Shown: positions 57,009-64,000 of the stretch, in pieces
Position numbering within the stretch: position 1 is the first letter of the stretch
Layout of the letters: each line of letters opens with the position of its first letter
Source of the DNA: Streptomyces ardesiacus
GTDB lineage: Bacteria > Actinomycetota > Actinomycetes > Streptomycetales > Streptomycetaceae
Reading direction: 5' to 3'
Length of the DNA: 64,000 nucleotides
Assembly (NCBI RefSeq): GCF_003112575.1
Contig: NZ_BEWC01000007.1
Location: 1 to 64,000, forward strand
Program-made: the position numbers and the translations under genes
Notes under the pieces: model-generated
Told to the model about the DNA's origin: nothing
The model's database searches: none
Seen by the model: the letters and a program-made list of their open reading frames with translations, nothing else

Positions 57009-57715
57009 CCTCCGCTTCCGTCGGGGGCGACCGCGCGGCCGGTCTGCGGCGAGATCATGCCGGAGCACAGCCCCTTGGCGGCCAGGGTCTGCGCGATGCG
57101 CGGGACGGCGGCGAGTGTGTTGGCGGGCCAGTCGTGCATGAGGATCACCTGACCGTTGCCGAGGCGGGAGACGGCCTGCACGATCGCGTCGGTACTGGCG
57201 TTGTTCCAGTCCTGCGAGTCGACGTCCCAGATCACCTCGGTCAGCCCGTACTTGGCCTCGACCGACCGGAGCGTCGCGTTGGTCTCGCCGTACGGCGGCC
57301 GGAACAGCTTGGGCGTCCCGCCGCCGGCGCCGGCGATCGCCTGCTGGGTCCGGGAGATCTCCGAGTCCATCTGGGCCTGGCCGAGCTGGGTCATGTGCGG
57401 GTGGGTGTAGCTGTGGTTGGCGACCCACATGCCGGCGTCGGCCTGGGCCCGCACCAGGGCCGGGTTCTGGGCGGCGTACTGGCCCTGGTTGAACATGGTG
57501 GCCCGCAGCCCGTTCTGCCTGAGCGCGTTGAGCAGGGACTGTGTGGTGCCGGAGGGCCCGTCGTCGAAGGTGAGCCCGACATAGCCGTTGCAGGCGGCGG
57601 CCTGGGCCGGAGCGGCGCCGGTCACGACGGTGCCCGCGGCGGCGAGCGCGGTGACGGCGACGCCGGTGGCCAGGGTGCGCAGGGGGCGCGACGACGCGCG
57701 TGGTCGGGTACGCAT
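56711..57715 (-). CDS. axeA: Acetylxylan esterase AxeA (CE4 plus CBM2)
   Basis: Secreted deacetylase of 334 residues that removes acetyl groups from xylan. A signal peptide (LATGVAVTALAAAGTVVTGAAPAQAAA) precedes the CE4 NodB domain: GLTFDDGPSG (catalytic Asp and metal Asp), HSYTHPHM (metal His pair), RPPYG, DVDSQDW and LMHDW. A Gly/Asn linker leads to a C-terminal family 2 carbohydrate-binding module (about residues 240-334). Matches S. lividans AxeA in length and layout. The start at ATG 57715 follows GAGGAGG about 11 bases away. It lies 34 bases downstream of xlnB on the same strand, and the two are known to act together on acetylated xylan. Its CBM2 coding bases are almost identical to those of xlnB. 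Confidence 0.96.
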   Translation of the reverse strand: MRTRPRASSRPLRTLATGVAVTALAAAGTVVTGAAPAQAAACNGYVGLTFDDGPSGTTQSLLNALRQNGLRATMFNQGQYAAQNPALVRAQADAGMWVANHSYTHPHMTQLGQAQMDSEISRTQQAIAGAGGGTPKLFRPPYGETNATLRSVEAKYGLTEVIWDVDSQDWNNASTDAIVQAVSRLGNGQVILMHDWPANTLAAVPRIAQTLAAKGLCSGMISPQTGRAVAPDGSGGGGGDNGGGGGGSCTATLSAGQKWGDRYNLDVSVSGAADWTVTMNVPSPAKVMSTWNVNATYPNAQTLTAKPNGSGNTWGSTIQANGNWTWPTVSCSAG

Positions 57716-57749
57716 ACCTGTGAAGCCTCCTCTCGGGTTGCGGCGGCGG

Positions 57750-58047
57750 TCAGCCGGCGCTGCAGGACACGGTCGGCCAGGTCCAGTTGCCGTTGGCCTG
57801 GATGGTCGCACCCCAGGTGTTGCCGCTGCCGTTCGGCTTGGCCGTCAGCGTCTGGGCATTGGGATACGTCGCGTTGACGTTCCAGGTCGACATCACCTTC
57901 GCCGGCGACGGCACGTTCATCGTCACGGTCCAGTCGGATGCCCCGCTCACCGAGACGTCGAGGTTGTACCGGTCCCCCCACTTCTGCCCCGCGGACAACG
58001 TGGCGGTACAGGAACCCCCACCCCCGCCCCCGTTGTCGCCGCCACCG
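57750..58047. repeat. 298-bp direct repeat, copy 2 (CBM2 of xlnB)
   Basis: Partner of 56711-57008. The repeat starts at the stop codon and reaches into the poly-Gly linker, about 98% identical. Confidence 0.96.
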
Positions 58048-58751
58048 GAACCGGTCCCGCCGACGTTGATGCTGGAGCTGCCGCTGCTCTGGTAGCCCTC
58101 GGTGGCCATGATCATGTAGTAGCTGAAGCTGCCCAGCGGCATCCCGGCCCGCGCCCACGCGTCGAAGTGGTTGCCGGTGGTGATGGTGCCGCCGGTCCGC
58201 TTGGACTGCCTGACGCTCCAGTACTGGTCGAAGGTGCGGGTGCCCTCGACGGAGGGGGCGTTGTACCGCGTCGTCCTGTAGATGTCGTACGTGCCGCCGT
58301 CCGTGGTGACCGTGCCCTTGAACTCGCCGGTGGGACGGTAGGTGCCCCAGTTGTCGACGATGTAGTACTCGACCAGCGGGTTCGACGTCCATCCGTAGAG
58401 CGCCAGGTACGCGTTGCCGGACGGGTTGAAGCTGCCGGAGTACTGCACGGCCCGGCGACCGCCGTTGGCCCAGCCCTTGCCGGCCACGAAGTTGCCGGTG
58501 TTGCGCCACGAGGTGCTGTACTGACCGCCGGAGCCCATGTTCATGGAGACGGTGCCCTGGCTGTCGGTCCAGAACGAGTAGTAGTAGCCGTTGTCGGTGC
58601 CCTCCTGGTTGGTCGTGACGACCGTGTCGGCCCGGGCGGTGCCCGGCAGCATCAGCGCGGCGAGCGCGGCGAGGGCGACGGCCCAGGCACTCCGGACGAG
58701 CAAGGTGACGGGGACTCGTCTGCGGCCCTGCGGTGGGACGAGCAGGTTCAT
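57750..58751 (-). CDS. xlnB: Endo-1,4-beta-xylanase XlnB (GH11 plus CBM2)
   Basis: Secreted GH11 xylanase of 333 residues. A long signal peptide with a twin-arginine-like start (GRRRVPVTLLVRSAW) ends at TARADT. The GH11 jelly roll shows GYYYSFWTDSQGTVSMNMG, YLALYGWTSNPLVEYYIVD (nucleophile Glu in LVEYY, about residue 127) and YMIMATEGYQSSG (acid/base Glu, about 217). A Gly/Asn linker and a CBM2 that binds xylan follow. It matches S. lividans XlnB. ATG 58751 with GAGGA upstream. A CGAAA/TTTCG operator-like pair and three AACCAGCAGGAG copies lie in its leader region. First gene of xlnB-axeA. Confidence 0.97.
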   Translation of the reverse strand: MNLLVPPQGRRRVPVTLLVRSAWAVALAALAALMLPGTARADTVVTTNQEGTDNGYYYSFWTDSQGTVSMNMGSGGQYSTSWRNTGNFVAGKGWANGGRRAVQYSGSFNPSGNAYLALYGWTSNPLVEYYIVDNWGTYRPTGEFKGTVTTDGGTYDIYRTTRYNAPSVEGTRTFDQYWSVRQSKRTGGTITTGNHFDAWARAGMPLGSFSYYMIMATEGYQSSGSSSINVGGTGSGGGDNGGGGGGSCTATLSAGQKWGDRYNLDVSVSGASDWTVTMNVPSPAKVMSTWNVNATYPNAQTLTAKPNGSGNTWGATIQANGNWTWPTVSCSAG

Positions 58752-58765
58752 GGGGGGTGCTTCCT

Positions 58766-58810
58766 CTCCTGCTGGTTGCTCCTGCTGGTTGCTGGTTGCT
58801 CCTGCTGGTT
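58766..58810 (-). repeat. Three SD-like repeats in the xlnB leader
   Basis: On the message strand AACCAGCAGGAG occurs three times (plus-strand 58766-58777, 58779-58790 and 58799-58810), with an extra AACCAGC between the second and third. They lie 15-60 bases before the xlnB ATG. Each carries an AGGAG, so they resemble spare ribosome binding sites. Confidence 0.85.
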
Positions 58811-58867
58811 CGGACAACGGCGCCAGTGTTGGGCCGCCCTCGTCGAGCGTCAACACTTTCGGTAGAT

Positions 58868-59013
58868 GTTTCGAAACCTTCGTCCGGGTCTTCCGGTACC
58901 GCGGGAACAGAAAGCCGCTGCTGGTCCCAGACGAAGCCCACTTCCGCGCGCCAGCGCCAGGAACGCCTGCGAGCAGGCCCCGGAAAGAACGAAGAAGACG
59001 TTCGAAAATTTCG
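58868..59013. promoter_or_regulatory. Palindromic operator candidates between xlnB and the LLM gene
   Basis: GTTTCGAAAC is a perfect 10-bp palindrome at 58868-58877. CGAAA-A-TTTCG lies at 59003-59013, flanked by GACGT and CGACGTC. Both are built from GAAA/TTTC half-sites. TTTCGAAA-type motifs have been described upstream of Streptomyces xylanase genes, which supports a role in xylan control. The 351-base gap 58752-59102 holds no other feature that I can support. Confidence 0.65.
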
Positions 59014-59102
59014 ACGTCTCGCGCACTCTGGACAGCCACCCCCGCGACCTCACATCCTCGGGAGAGGCAGAGCACCGTTCCCCACGACGGAGGTTGGCGC
59101 TC

Positions 59103-60152
59103 GTGAAGTTCAGCTACGCGATGCTCCCCGACTACCCGCTGGCCGAGTCCCTGGAGTCGATCCGGCTCGCCGACGAGCTCGGGTTCCACGCCTGTTACGC
59201 CGCCGACGAGACCTGGCACAAGGACCTCTGGCTCCTCTTCGCCGCGGCGGCCGGCCGCACCGACCGCATCCGCCTGGGCCCGAGTGTCTCCCCGGTGACG
59301 CTGCGTGAGCCGACTCTCCTCGCCCAGGCCCTCGCCACCCTCGACGAGCTCTCCGGGGGCCGCGCCGAAGGCGTCCTGTCCAGCGGCAACTTCGGCCTGC
59401 TGGCCCAGTACCGCATCGACTGGACCGGCACCCGGCCCCTGTCCCGGGTGAAGGAGGCCCTGCACGTGATGCGCACGTTCCTGGACGAGGGCGCGATCAC
59501 GTACGAGGGCGAATTCTTCTCCTACGACGGTCTGTTCACGTTCGCCCGCCCCGTCCAGGACCGGCTGCCGCTGAAGCTCGGGGCGATGCGGGGCCCGAAG
59601 TCCTTCGAGGCGGCCGGGGAGTTGTCGGACGGCTGCCACCACGCCCTGAGCTACACCCGTGAGGCCTACGACTACGCGGTGCGGCACATCAGGGCGGGAG
59701 CGGAGCGGGCCGGGAAGGACTGGCGCTCGCTGGACATCGGGGCCTGGGTGGTCTTCGCCACCGGTCCGGACTCGGCGACCGCCAAGGAGGCGGCGCGCAG
59801 CATGGTCGGCATCTACGCCTCCTCCATGCCGGAGGAGCAGGTGCGCCGCAACGGCGTCGACCCGGCGGAGCTGAAGCCGGTCGTCGACGCGATCGGCGCC
59901 GGCGACCTGGCCCGCGGCATCGAACTGACCACCCCGGAGATCGCCGAGCGCCTCTCCGTCGCGGGCACGCCCGAGGAGTGCCGGGAGAAGATCGAACGGG
60001 ACATCGCACCCAGCGGCGTCAACCACATGATCTGCGCGATCACCGACCGCGCCCTGGTGAGGGCGTTCACGGGCCGGGACCTGCCGGGGGCGGCGGACGT
60101 GAACACGCAACTGCGGCTCGTGGCGGAGCGGGTGATGCCGGGGTTCGAGTGA
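59103..60152 (+). CDS. LLM-class flavin- or F420-dependent oxidoreductase
   Basis: Luciferase-like (beta/alpha)8 enzyme of 349 residues. MKFSYAMLPDYPLAESLESI starts the first strand (with GTG read as Met); ACYAADETWHKDLWLLFAAAA and IRLGPSVSPVTLREPTLLAQ follow, and FGLLAQYRIDW is typical of the F420-dependent Mer-like branch. FMN or F420 as cofactor cannot be decided. The GTG at 59103 has GGAGG nine bases upstream. It is divergent from xlnB, though no functional link to xylan is evident. It could draw on F420H2 from the reductase at 25458. Confidence 0.9.
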   Translation: MKFSYAMLPDYPLAESLESIRLADELGFHACYAADETWHKDLWLLFAAAAGRTDRIRLGPSVSPVTLREPTLLAQALATLDELSGGRAEGVLSSGNFGLLAQYRIDWTGTRPLSRVKEALHVMRTFLDEGAITYEGEFFSYDGLFTFARPVQDRLPLKLGAMRGPKSFEAAGELSDGCHHALSYTREAYDYAVRHIRAGAERAGKDWRSLDIGAWVVFATGPDSATAKEAARSMVGIYASSMPEEQVRRNGVDPAELKPVVDAIGAGDLARGIELTTPEIAERLSVAGTPEECREKIERDIAPSGVNHMICAITDRALVRAFTGRDLPGAADVNTQLRLVAERVMPGFE

Positions 60153-60235
60153 TGCCGGGGTCCGGGAGATGCCGGACTCCGGGTCGGCGGTGCGGCGCAC
60201 CGCGTGCCGGCGCGGTCGTGCGGCCGGCCGCCGGG

Positions 60236-61891
60236 TCACCCTCCGGAGGCCGCGCGGGTCACCTCCACGACCACGCTGATCTCTCCCGTGTTGTCGTCGA
60301 GGCAGCCCTCGCCGTCGTTGATGCGGAGCTGGACCTGGCCGGCCCCGCCCGCCTTGAAGGTCTTCGCCTCCCCTATGGCGAGGACCGGTGCGTCCGGCGT
60401 GTCCGCGAGGCGGGTCATCAGCGTGCCGAACGGCGCCTCGGGGTCCACCTTGCACGGGGCCGCGAAGTCCAGCGTCCGGTCGGTCTCCGCGTCGTAGCCG
60501 GCCGGTCCGGTCATGGGCATGGTCTGCCGGTCGACCGTCCACTCGCCCTGCTGGGACCTCACGGTGACGGTGTCGCCCGCCCGGACCACCGCGTTCTCGA
60601 CCGGCTGCCAGCTCTGGTCCGCCGTCACGACCAGGGTGTAGGAGGACACCTGGGGCGTAGCGGTGGCCGGGCTCGGGGGTATCGCCACCGGGGCGGGCTC
60701 GTCGGCCTCGACCCGGGCCGGTTCCTGCTCGTCGCCCTGGAACGGCACGACGCCCGCGAGGGCCAGCCCGCCGCCCGCGACGGCGACGAGCGCGGCGGCC
60801 CCGGCGAGTGTCGCCGCCAGCCACTGTCCGGGGCCGGCCCGGTGGACCGGGAGCGGGGTGGGCGCGGGCTCGGCGGTGGACACCGTCGTGTCCCCGAAAC
60901 CGCCCGGGGGCGCGATCCGTGTGTCCTCCTCCCCGGGCGGCGACGCCGCGGAGGCGCCGCCGACGACCAGGGTGGCGGCGTCGGACGCGAGACCGACGCC
61001 CCCGGACGCGGCCACGGACGCGGACTGCGCGACGGCCTCCGGCGCCTCCCCCGCCGCGACGTCCCGCAGGGCCGCGGCCACCTCGTCGGCGGTGGGCCGC
61101 TCGCCCGGCGCCTTGCGCAGCAGCGCCTCGACGACCGGGCGGAGGGGGCCGAGCCGTTCGGGGAGAGCGGGTTGCCCGTACACGACGGCGTGCAGGGTCG
61201 CGGCGTACGCGGATCTGCGGAAGGGCGACTGCCCTCCGCAGACGGTGACCAGCGTGGCGCCGAGCGACCACAGGTCGGACTCCGGCCCCGCCTCCTGGGC
61301 CGTGGCCCGCTCCGGCGCCATGTACTCGATGGAGCCCACGAGTTGGCCGTTCGAGGTGGACAACTCCCCGTCGTCGAGGGCCGCGATGCCGAAGTCGGTG
61401 AGGACGGCGCTGCCGTCGGGCCGCAGCAGCACGTTGGCCGGTTTCACGTCACGGTGCAGGGTGCCGGCGAGGTGTACGGCCCCGAGGGCGTCGAGGAGTT
61501 GGAGTCCGAGGCGGGCGGTGTGCGCCGGGGTGAGCGGCCCGGACCGGCGTACCCGGGCCGCCAGGGAGGGGCCCCGCACCAGCTCCATGACGATCCAGAG
61601 CCGGTCCTCGGACTCGACCAGGTCGTGCACGCCGACCACATGGGGATGCGGCACCCGCGCGACGGCCCGCGCCTCCCGCACCGCACGCCGCATGCGCGTC
61701 CCGTGGTCCTCGTCGCCCTCGACCGCGACCCGTAACTCCTTGGCGGCGACGGGACGGTCGAGGAGCTGGTCGTGAGCGCGCCACACGACGCCCATGCCGC
61801 CCCTGCCGAGAACGTCGAACAACAGGTACCGGTCGGCGACCAGCCGCCCCGAGCCCCCGTCGGCCCGCTGATCAGGTACGCCGGTCCGCAC
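60236..61891 (-). CDS. Transmembrane Ser/Thr protein kinase (PASTA-less)
   Basis: Hanks-type kinase of about 551 residues. The kinase domain (about residues 20-285) has LGRGGMGVVWRAHD, the ATP Lys in VAAKELR, HRDVKPANVLL (catalytic Asp, about 150), DFGIAAL and YMAPERA. A Pro/Ala-rich juxtamembrane stretch leads to one transmembrane helix (about 350-375), then an extracellular domain (SYTLVVTADQSWQPVENAVV, VRAGDTVTVRSQQGEWTVDR) that looks like a beta-sandwich lectin-type (PA-IL-like) fold rather than PASTA. So it may sense sugar or wall material. GTG 61891 is the chosen start; the open frame upstream is repetitive. Confidence 0.88.
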   Translation of the reverse strand: MRTGVPDQRADGGSGRLVADRYLLFDVLGRGGMGVVWRAHDQLLDRPVAAKELRVAVEGDEDHGTRMRRAVREARAVARVPHPHVVGVHDLVESEDRLWIVMELVRGPSLAARVRRSGPLTPAHTARLGLQLLDALGAVHLAGTLHRDVKPANVLLRPDGSAVLTDFGIAALDDGELSTSNGQLVGSIEYMAPERATAQEAGPESDLWSLGATLVTVCGGQSPFRRSAYAATLHAVVYGQPALPERLGPLRPVVEALLRKAPGERPTADEVAAALRDVAAGEAPEAVAQSASVAASGGVGLASDAATLVVGGASAASPPGEEDTRIAPPGGFGDTTVSTAEPAPTPLPVHRAGPGQWLAATLAGAAALVAVAGGGLALAGVVPFQGDEQEPARVEADEPAPVAIPPSPATATPQVSSYTLVVTADQSWQPVENAVVRAGDTVTVRSQQGEWTVDRQTMPMTGPAGYDAETDRTLDFAAPCKVDPEAPFGTLMTRLADTPDAPVLAIGEAKTFKAGGAGQVQLRINDGEGCLDDNTGEISVVVEVTRAASGG

Positions 61892-61993
61892 CGGTCTCTC
61901 ACATCCCTCTCGCTCCCGCTCACGGCACCCGCGCCCCCGCGAGACGGTGGCAACAATACCGACGCCCGGCACCCGGCGGGCGCGCCGCGGCAC

Positions 61994-62053
61994 GGGCGTC
62001 GAGTGGCGGGCACCACCCTCCCGCGGCCCGGGCGTCGAGTGGCGGGCACCACC
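61994..62053. repeat. Two copies of a 24-bp repeat (period 36)
   Basis: GGGCGTCGAGTGGCGGGCAC followed by CACC occurs at 61994-62017 and 62030-62053, with a partly matching spacer. It sits in the 233-base gap between the divergent kinase and SDR genes. The remainder of this gap shows nothing else. Confidence 0.88.
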
Positions 62054-62124
62054 ACCTCGCGGCCGGGAATTGTGTGACGGGCCCACGTGCCCGGGGTCCC
62101 GCTTCCTTCCTACGGTGTTCCGCC

Positions 62125-62934
62125 ATGGACAGCACCGAGAACCCCGCCGGCGGCCCGGACCGGCACCCCCGCCCGGGCGCCACCGCCGCCCGGTTCCTGG
62201 CGGGACGCAAGGCCCTGGTCACCGGGGCGGCCGGCGGGATCGGCCGGGCCTGTGCCGAGGCCTTCGCGGCGGCGGGCGCCGACGTGTACGTCGTGGACCT
62301 GGCCGCCGGGGCCGCCGGGGAGGTGGCGGCGGCGACCGGCGGCACCGCGATCGTGGCCGACCTCGCCGACCCGGAGGCGGTGGAGGCGCTGCCCGACGAC
62401 GCCGACATCGTGGTCAACAACGCCGGCCTCCAGCACGTCGCCCCCGTCCACGCCTTCCCGATGGACCGCTTCGCCCTGATCCAGCGGGTGATGGTGGAGG
62501 CACCCTTCCGGATCGTGCGCCGCACCCTGCCGCACATGTACGCGCGGCAGTGGGGCCGCGTCGTCAACATCTCCTCCGTGCACGGCCTGCGCGCCAGCCC
62601 CTACAAGTCGGCGTACGTCATGGCCAAGCACGCCCTCGAAGGGCTCAGCAAGGTGGTCGCGCTGGAGGGTGCCGCCCACGGTGTCACCAGCAACTGCCTC
62701 AATCCCGGCTACGTCCGCACCCCGCTCGTCGAGGACCAGATCGCGGACCAGGCGCTCGCCCACGGCATCCCGGAGGACCAGGTCGTGGACCGGGTCCTCC
62801 TCGACCGGACCGCGATCAAGCGGCTGGTCGAGCCGGCGGAGGTCGCCGCGGCGGCGGTGTGGCTCTGCGCCGGGAACACCGGCTGCGTCACGGGCTCCTC
62901 GCTGCCGATGGACGGCGGCTGGACGGCCCACTGA
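62125..62934 (+). CDS. 3-hydroxybutyrate dehydrogenase-like SDR
   Basis: Classical SDR of 269 residues. ALVTGAAGGIGRACAEAF (cofactor), DIVVNNAGLQHVAPVHAFP, catalytic Ser in VVNISSVHG and Tyr-x3-Lys in SAYVMAKHAL. NPGYVRTPLVEDQIADQALA and the C-terminal SSLPMDGGWTAH are characteristic of 3-hydroxybutyrate dehydrogenases, which interconvert 3-hydroxybutyrate and acetoacetate. ATG 62125. The downstream MHS-family symporter, 172 bases away on the same strand, could import an organic acid for it. Symbol bdhA would fit but is not proven. Confidence 0.88.
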   Translation: MDSTENPAGGPDRHPRPGATAARFLAGRKALVTGAAGGIGRACAEAFAAAGADVYVVDLAAGAAGEVAAATGGTAIVADLADPEAVEALPDDADIVVNNAGLQHVAPVHAFPMDRFALIQRVMVEAPFRIVRRTLPHMYARQWGRVVNISSVHGLRASPYKSAYVMAKHALEGLSKVVALEGAAHGVTSNCLNPGYVRTPLVEDQIADQALAHGIPEDQVVDRVLLDRTAIKRLVEPAEVAAAAVWLCAGNTGCVTGSSLPMDGGWTAH

Positions 62935-63106
62935 GACCCCGCCTCCACCGACCCACCGCGTCTCCCCGTCCCCCACCTCCCCGCCACCGACCCACCGCAT
63001 CTCCCCCGCCCCCCCCACCGCCCACTCCCCCGGACCCGCTCGACCGTCCCCGACGTCCCCCGAGCCCGGTGGATCCGACCCCCTTCGCCCCGAGACGGTG
63101 ACACAC
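62935..63106. other. C-rich spacer with ACCGACCCACCGC repeats
   Basis: The 172-base gap is unusually C-rich (polypyrimidine on the plus strand) and repeats CACCGACCCACCGC with CTCCCC-type runs at about 62947 and 62987. No terminator or promoter can be recognised. Confidence 0.6.
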
Positions 63107-64000
63107 ATGGCCAGCGCTCACACCGCCGTGAACGGACCAGGCAGCCCGAAGAAACCGGCCGGCCTCCGCAAGGTCGTCGCGGCCAGTCTCGTCGGCACCA
63201 CCATCGAGTGGTACGACTACTTCCTCTACGGCTCCGCCGCGGCCCTCGTCTTCGGCCGGGTCTTCTTCCCGGAGTCCGACCCGCTCACCGGCACCCTGCT
63301 CTCCTTCCTCACCTACGCCATCGGCTTCGCCGCCCGCCCCGTCGGCGCCGTCGTCTTCGGTCACTTCGGCGACCGCCTGGGACGCAAGAAGCTGCTGGTG
63401 ATCAGCCTGCTGATGATGGGCGGCTCCACCACCCTGATCGGCTGCGTCCCCGGCTACGACACGCTGGGCGTCGCCGCTCCCCTGCTGCTCACCACGCTCC
63501 GCCTGGTCCAGGGGTTCGCGCTGGGCGGCGAATGGGGCGGGGCGGTCCTGCTGGTGTCCGAGCACGGCGACGCCCGGCGCCGCGGCTTCTGGGCGTCGTG
63601 GCCGCAGGGCGGCGCACCGGCGGGCAACCTGCTCGCCGTCGGCGTCCTCTCCCTGATGACCACCGTCCTCAGTGACGACGCGTTCAACTCCTGGGGCTGG
63701 CGCGTCCCGTTCCTGCTCTCCGGCGTCCTGGTCGTGCTCGGCATGTGGATCCGGCTGTCCGTCGACGAGTCCCCGCTGTTCAAGGAGGCGCTGGCGAGGT
63801 CGAAGGAGCGCGCGGCGCGGCAGAAGGCCGAGCAGCTGCCGTTCGTCGCGGTCGTCCGCGACCACTGGCGGGACATCCTGGTCGCGATGGGCGCCCGGAT
63901 GGCGGAGAACATCTCGTACTACGTGATCACCGCCTTCGTCCTGACGTACTGCGTCGAGCACCTCGGCATCGCCAAGCAGCCCGCGCTGAACGCGGTGCTC
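63107..64000 (+). CDS. MHS-family metabolite:H+ symporter (3' end cut by window edge)
   Basis: Major facilitator of the metabolite:H+ symporter group (ProP/ShiA/KgtP-like); 298 residues are visible and the frame is open to the window end. GTTIEWYDYFLYGSAAALVFG is the family signature in helix 1; motif A is GHFGDRLGRKKLL. ALGGEWGGAVLLVSEHG and RRGFWASWPQGGAPAGNLLA mark helices 4-5, and ARMAENISYYVITAFVLTY starts the second half. Transports organic acids, osmolytes or shikimate-like compounds. ATG 63107, ribosome binding site weak. It follows the hydroxybutyrate dehydrogenase-like gene and may supply its substrate. Confidence 0.92.
   Translation, partial: MASAHTAVNGPGSPKKPAGLRKVVAASLVGTTIEWYDYFLYGSAAALVFGRVFFPESDPLTGTLLSFLTYAIGFAARPVGAVVFGHFGDRLGRKKLLVISLLMMGGSTTLIGCVPGYDTLGVAAPLLLTTLRLVQGFALGGEWGGAVLLVSEHGDARRRGFWASWPQGGAPAGNLLAVGVLSLMTTVLSDDAFNSWGWRVPFLLSGVLVVLGMWIRLSVDESPLFKEALARSKERAARQKAEQLPFVAVVRDHWRDILVAMGARMAENISYYVITAFVLTYCVEHLGIAKQPALNAVL

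Overview
The window is about 72% GC with strong third-position GC bias. It has GTG starts, AGGAG-type ribosome binding sites and a gene set (glnE, a glnA2-type synthetase, malR-malEFG, xlnB-axeA, SARP-like regulators, F420 enzymes, DmdR/IdeR iron boxes) that points to a Streptomyces chromosome, core region. From memory, gene order resembles the SCO2228-SCO2307 region of S. coelicolor/S. lividans; I could not check this. No tRNA, rRNA, CRISPR array, transposase or integrated element was seen.

Layout. 1-6157: maltose/maltodextrin uptake (malEFG, a GH13 alpha-glucosidase cut by the window edge) with the divergent repressor malR. Stem-loops lie at the malE/malF and malG/aglA junctions, and TGCAAG repeats lie in the malE-malR gap. 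6246-18174: a PAP2 membrane enzyme, glnE, a DUF305/DUF3105 exported pair, glnA2, membrane proteins, an EEP phosphodiesterase and panB. 18293-24252: a DrrAB-type ABC exporter behind a phased repeat array, convergent with a giant SARP/AfsR-like regulator that carries a 240-residue Ala/Pro/Gly linker. 24412-29890: M50 protease, F420:NADPH reductase, a gene whose 3' end is tandemly copied (90-bp repeat), an EntS-like MFS protein and methionine aminopeptidase.

30000-44828 is a heme/iron acquisition region: heme oxygenase, two HtaA heme-binding surface proteins (one with an LAxTG sortase signal), hmuTUV, and efeOBU plus a lipoprotein. It has three iron boxes, one of them shared by divergent operons. 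Together the genes could capture heme at the wall, import it, release its iron, and take up free iron through the EfeUOB route. A PhzF-like protein, a reductase, a divergent IMPase-fold protein and a LysR regulator lie inside this block.

44838-55556: a prim-pol protein, a TetR regulator facing a 59-residue protein across twin palindromes, an orphan NarL-type regulator, an Rsm22-like methyltransferase, an intergenic element with long inverted repeats, a serine hydrolase, a Bcr/CflA exporter, an oxidoreductase, secreted PhoD phosphatase, an SDR and a SnoaL-like protein. 55726-64000: DoxX, a MazG-like protein, the xylan-degrading pair xlnB-axeA whose CBM2 coding sequences are nearly identical, an LLM flavin enzyme divergent from xlnB, a Ser/Thr kinase, a 3-hydroxybutyrate dehydrogenase-like SDR and the start of an MHS-family symporter.

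Most genes belong to known families. The observations most worth a second look are the 18293-18354 repeat array, the 90-bp tandem repeat, the 48423-48644 structured spacer, the TetR/small-protein operator pair, the CBM2 homogenisation, and HtaA domain changes in the heme locus.
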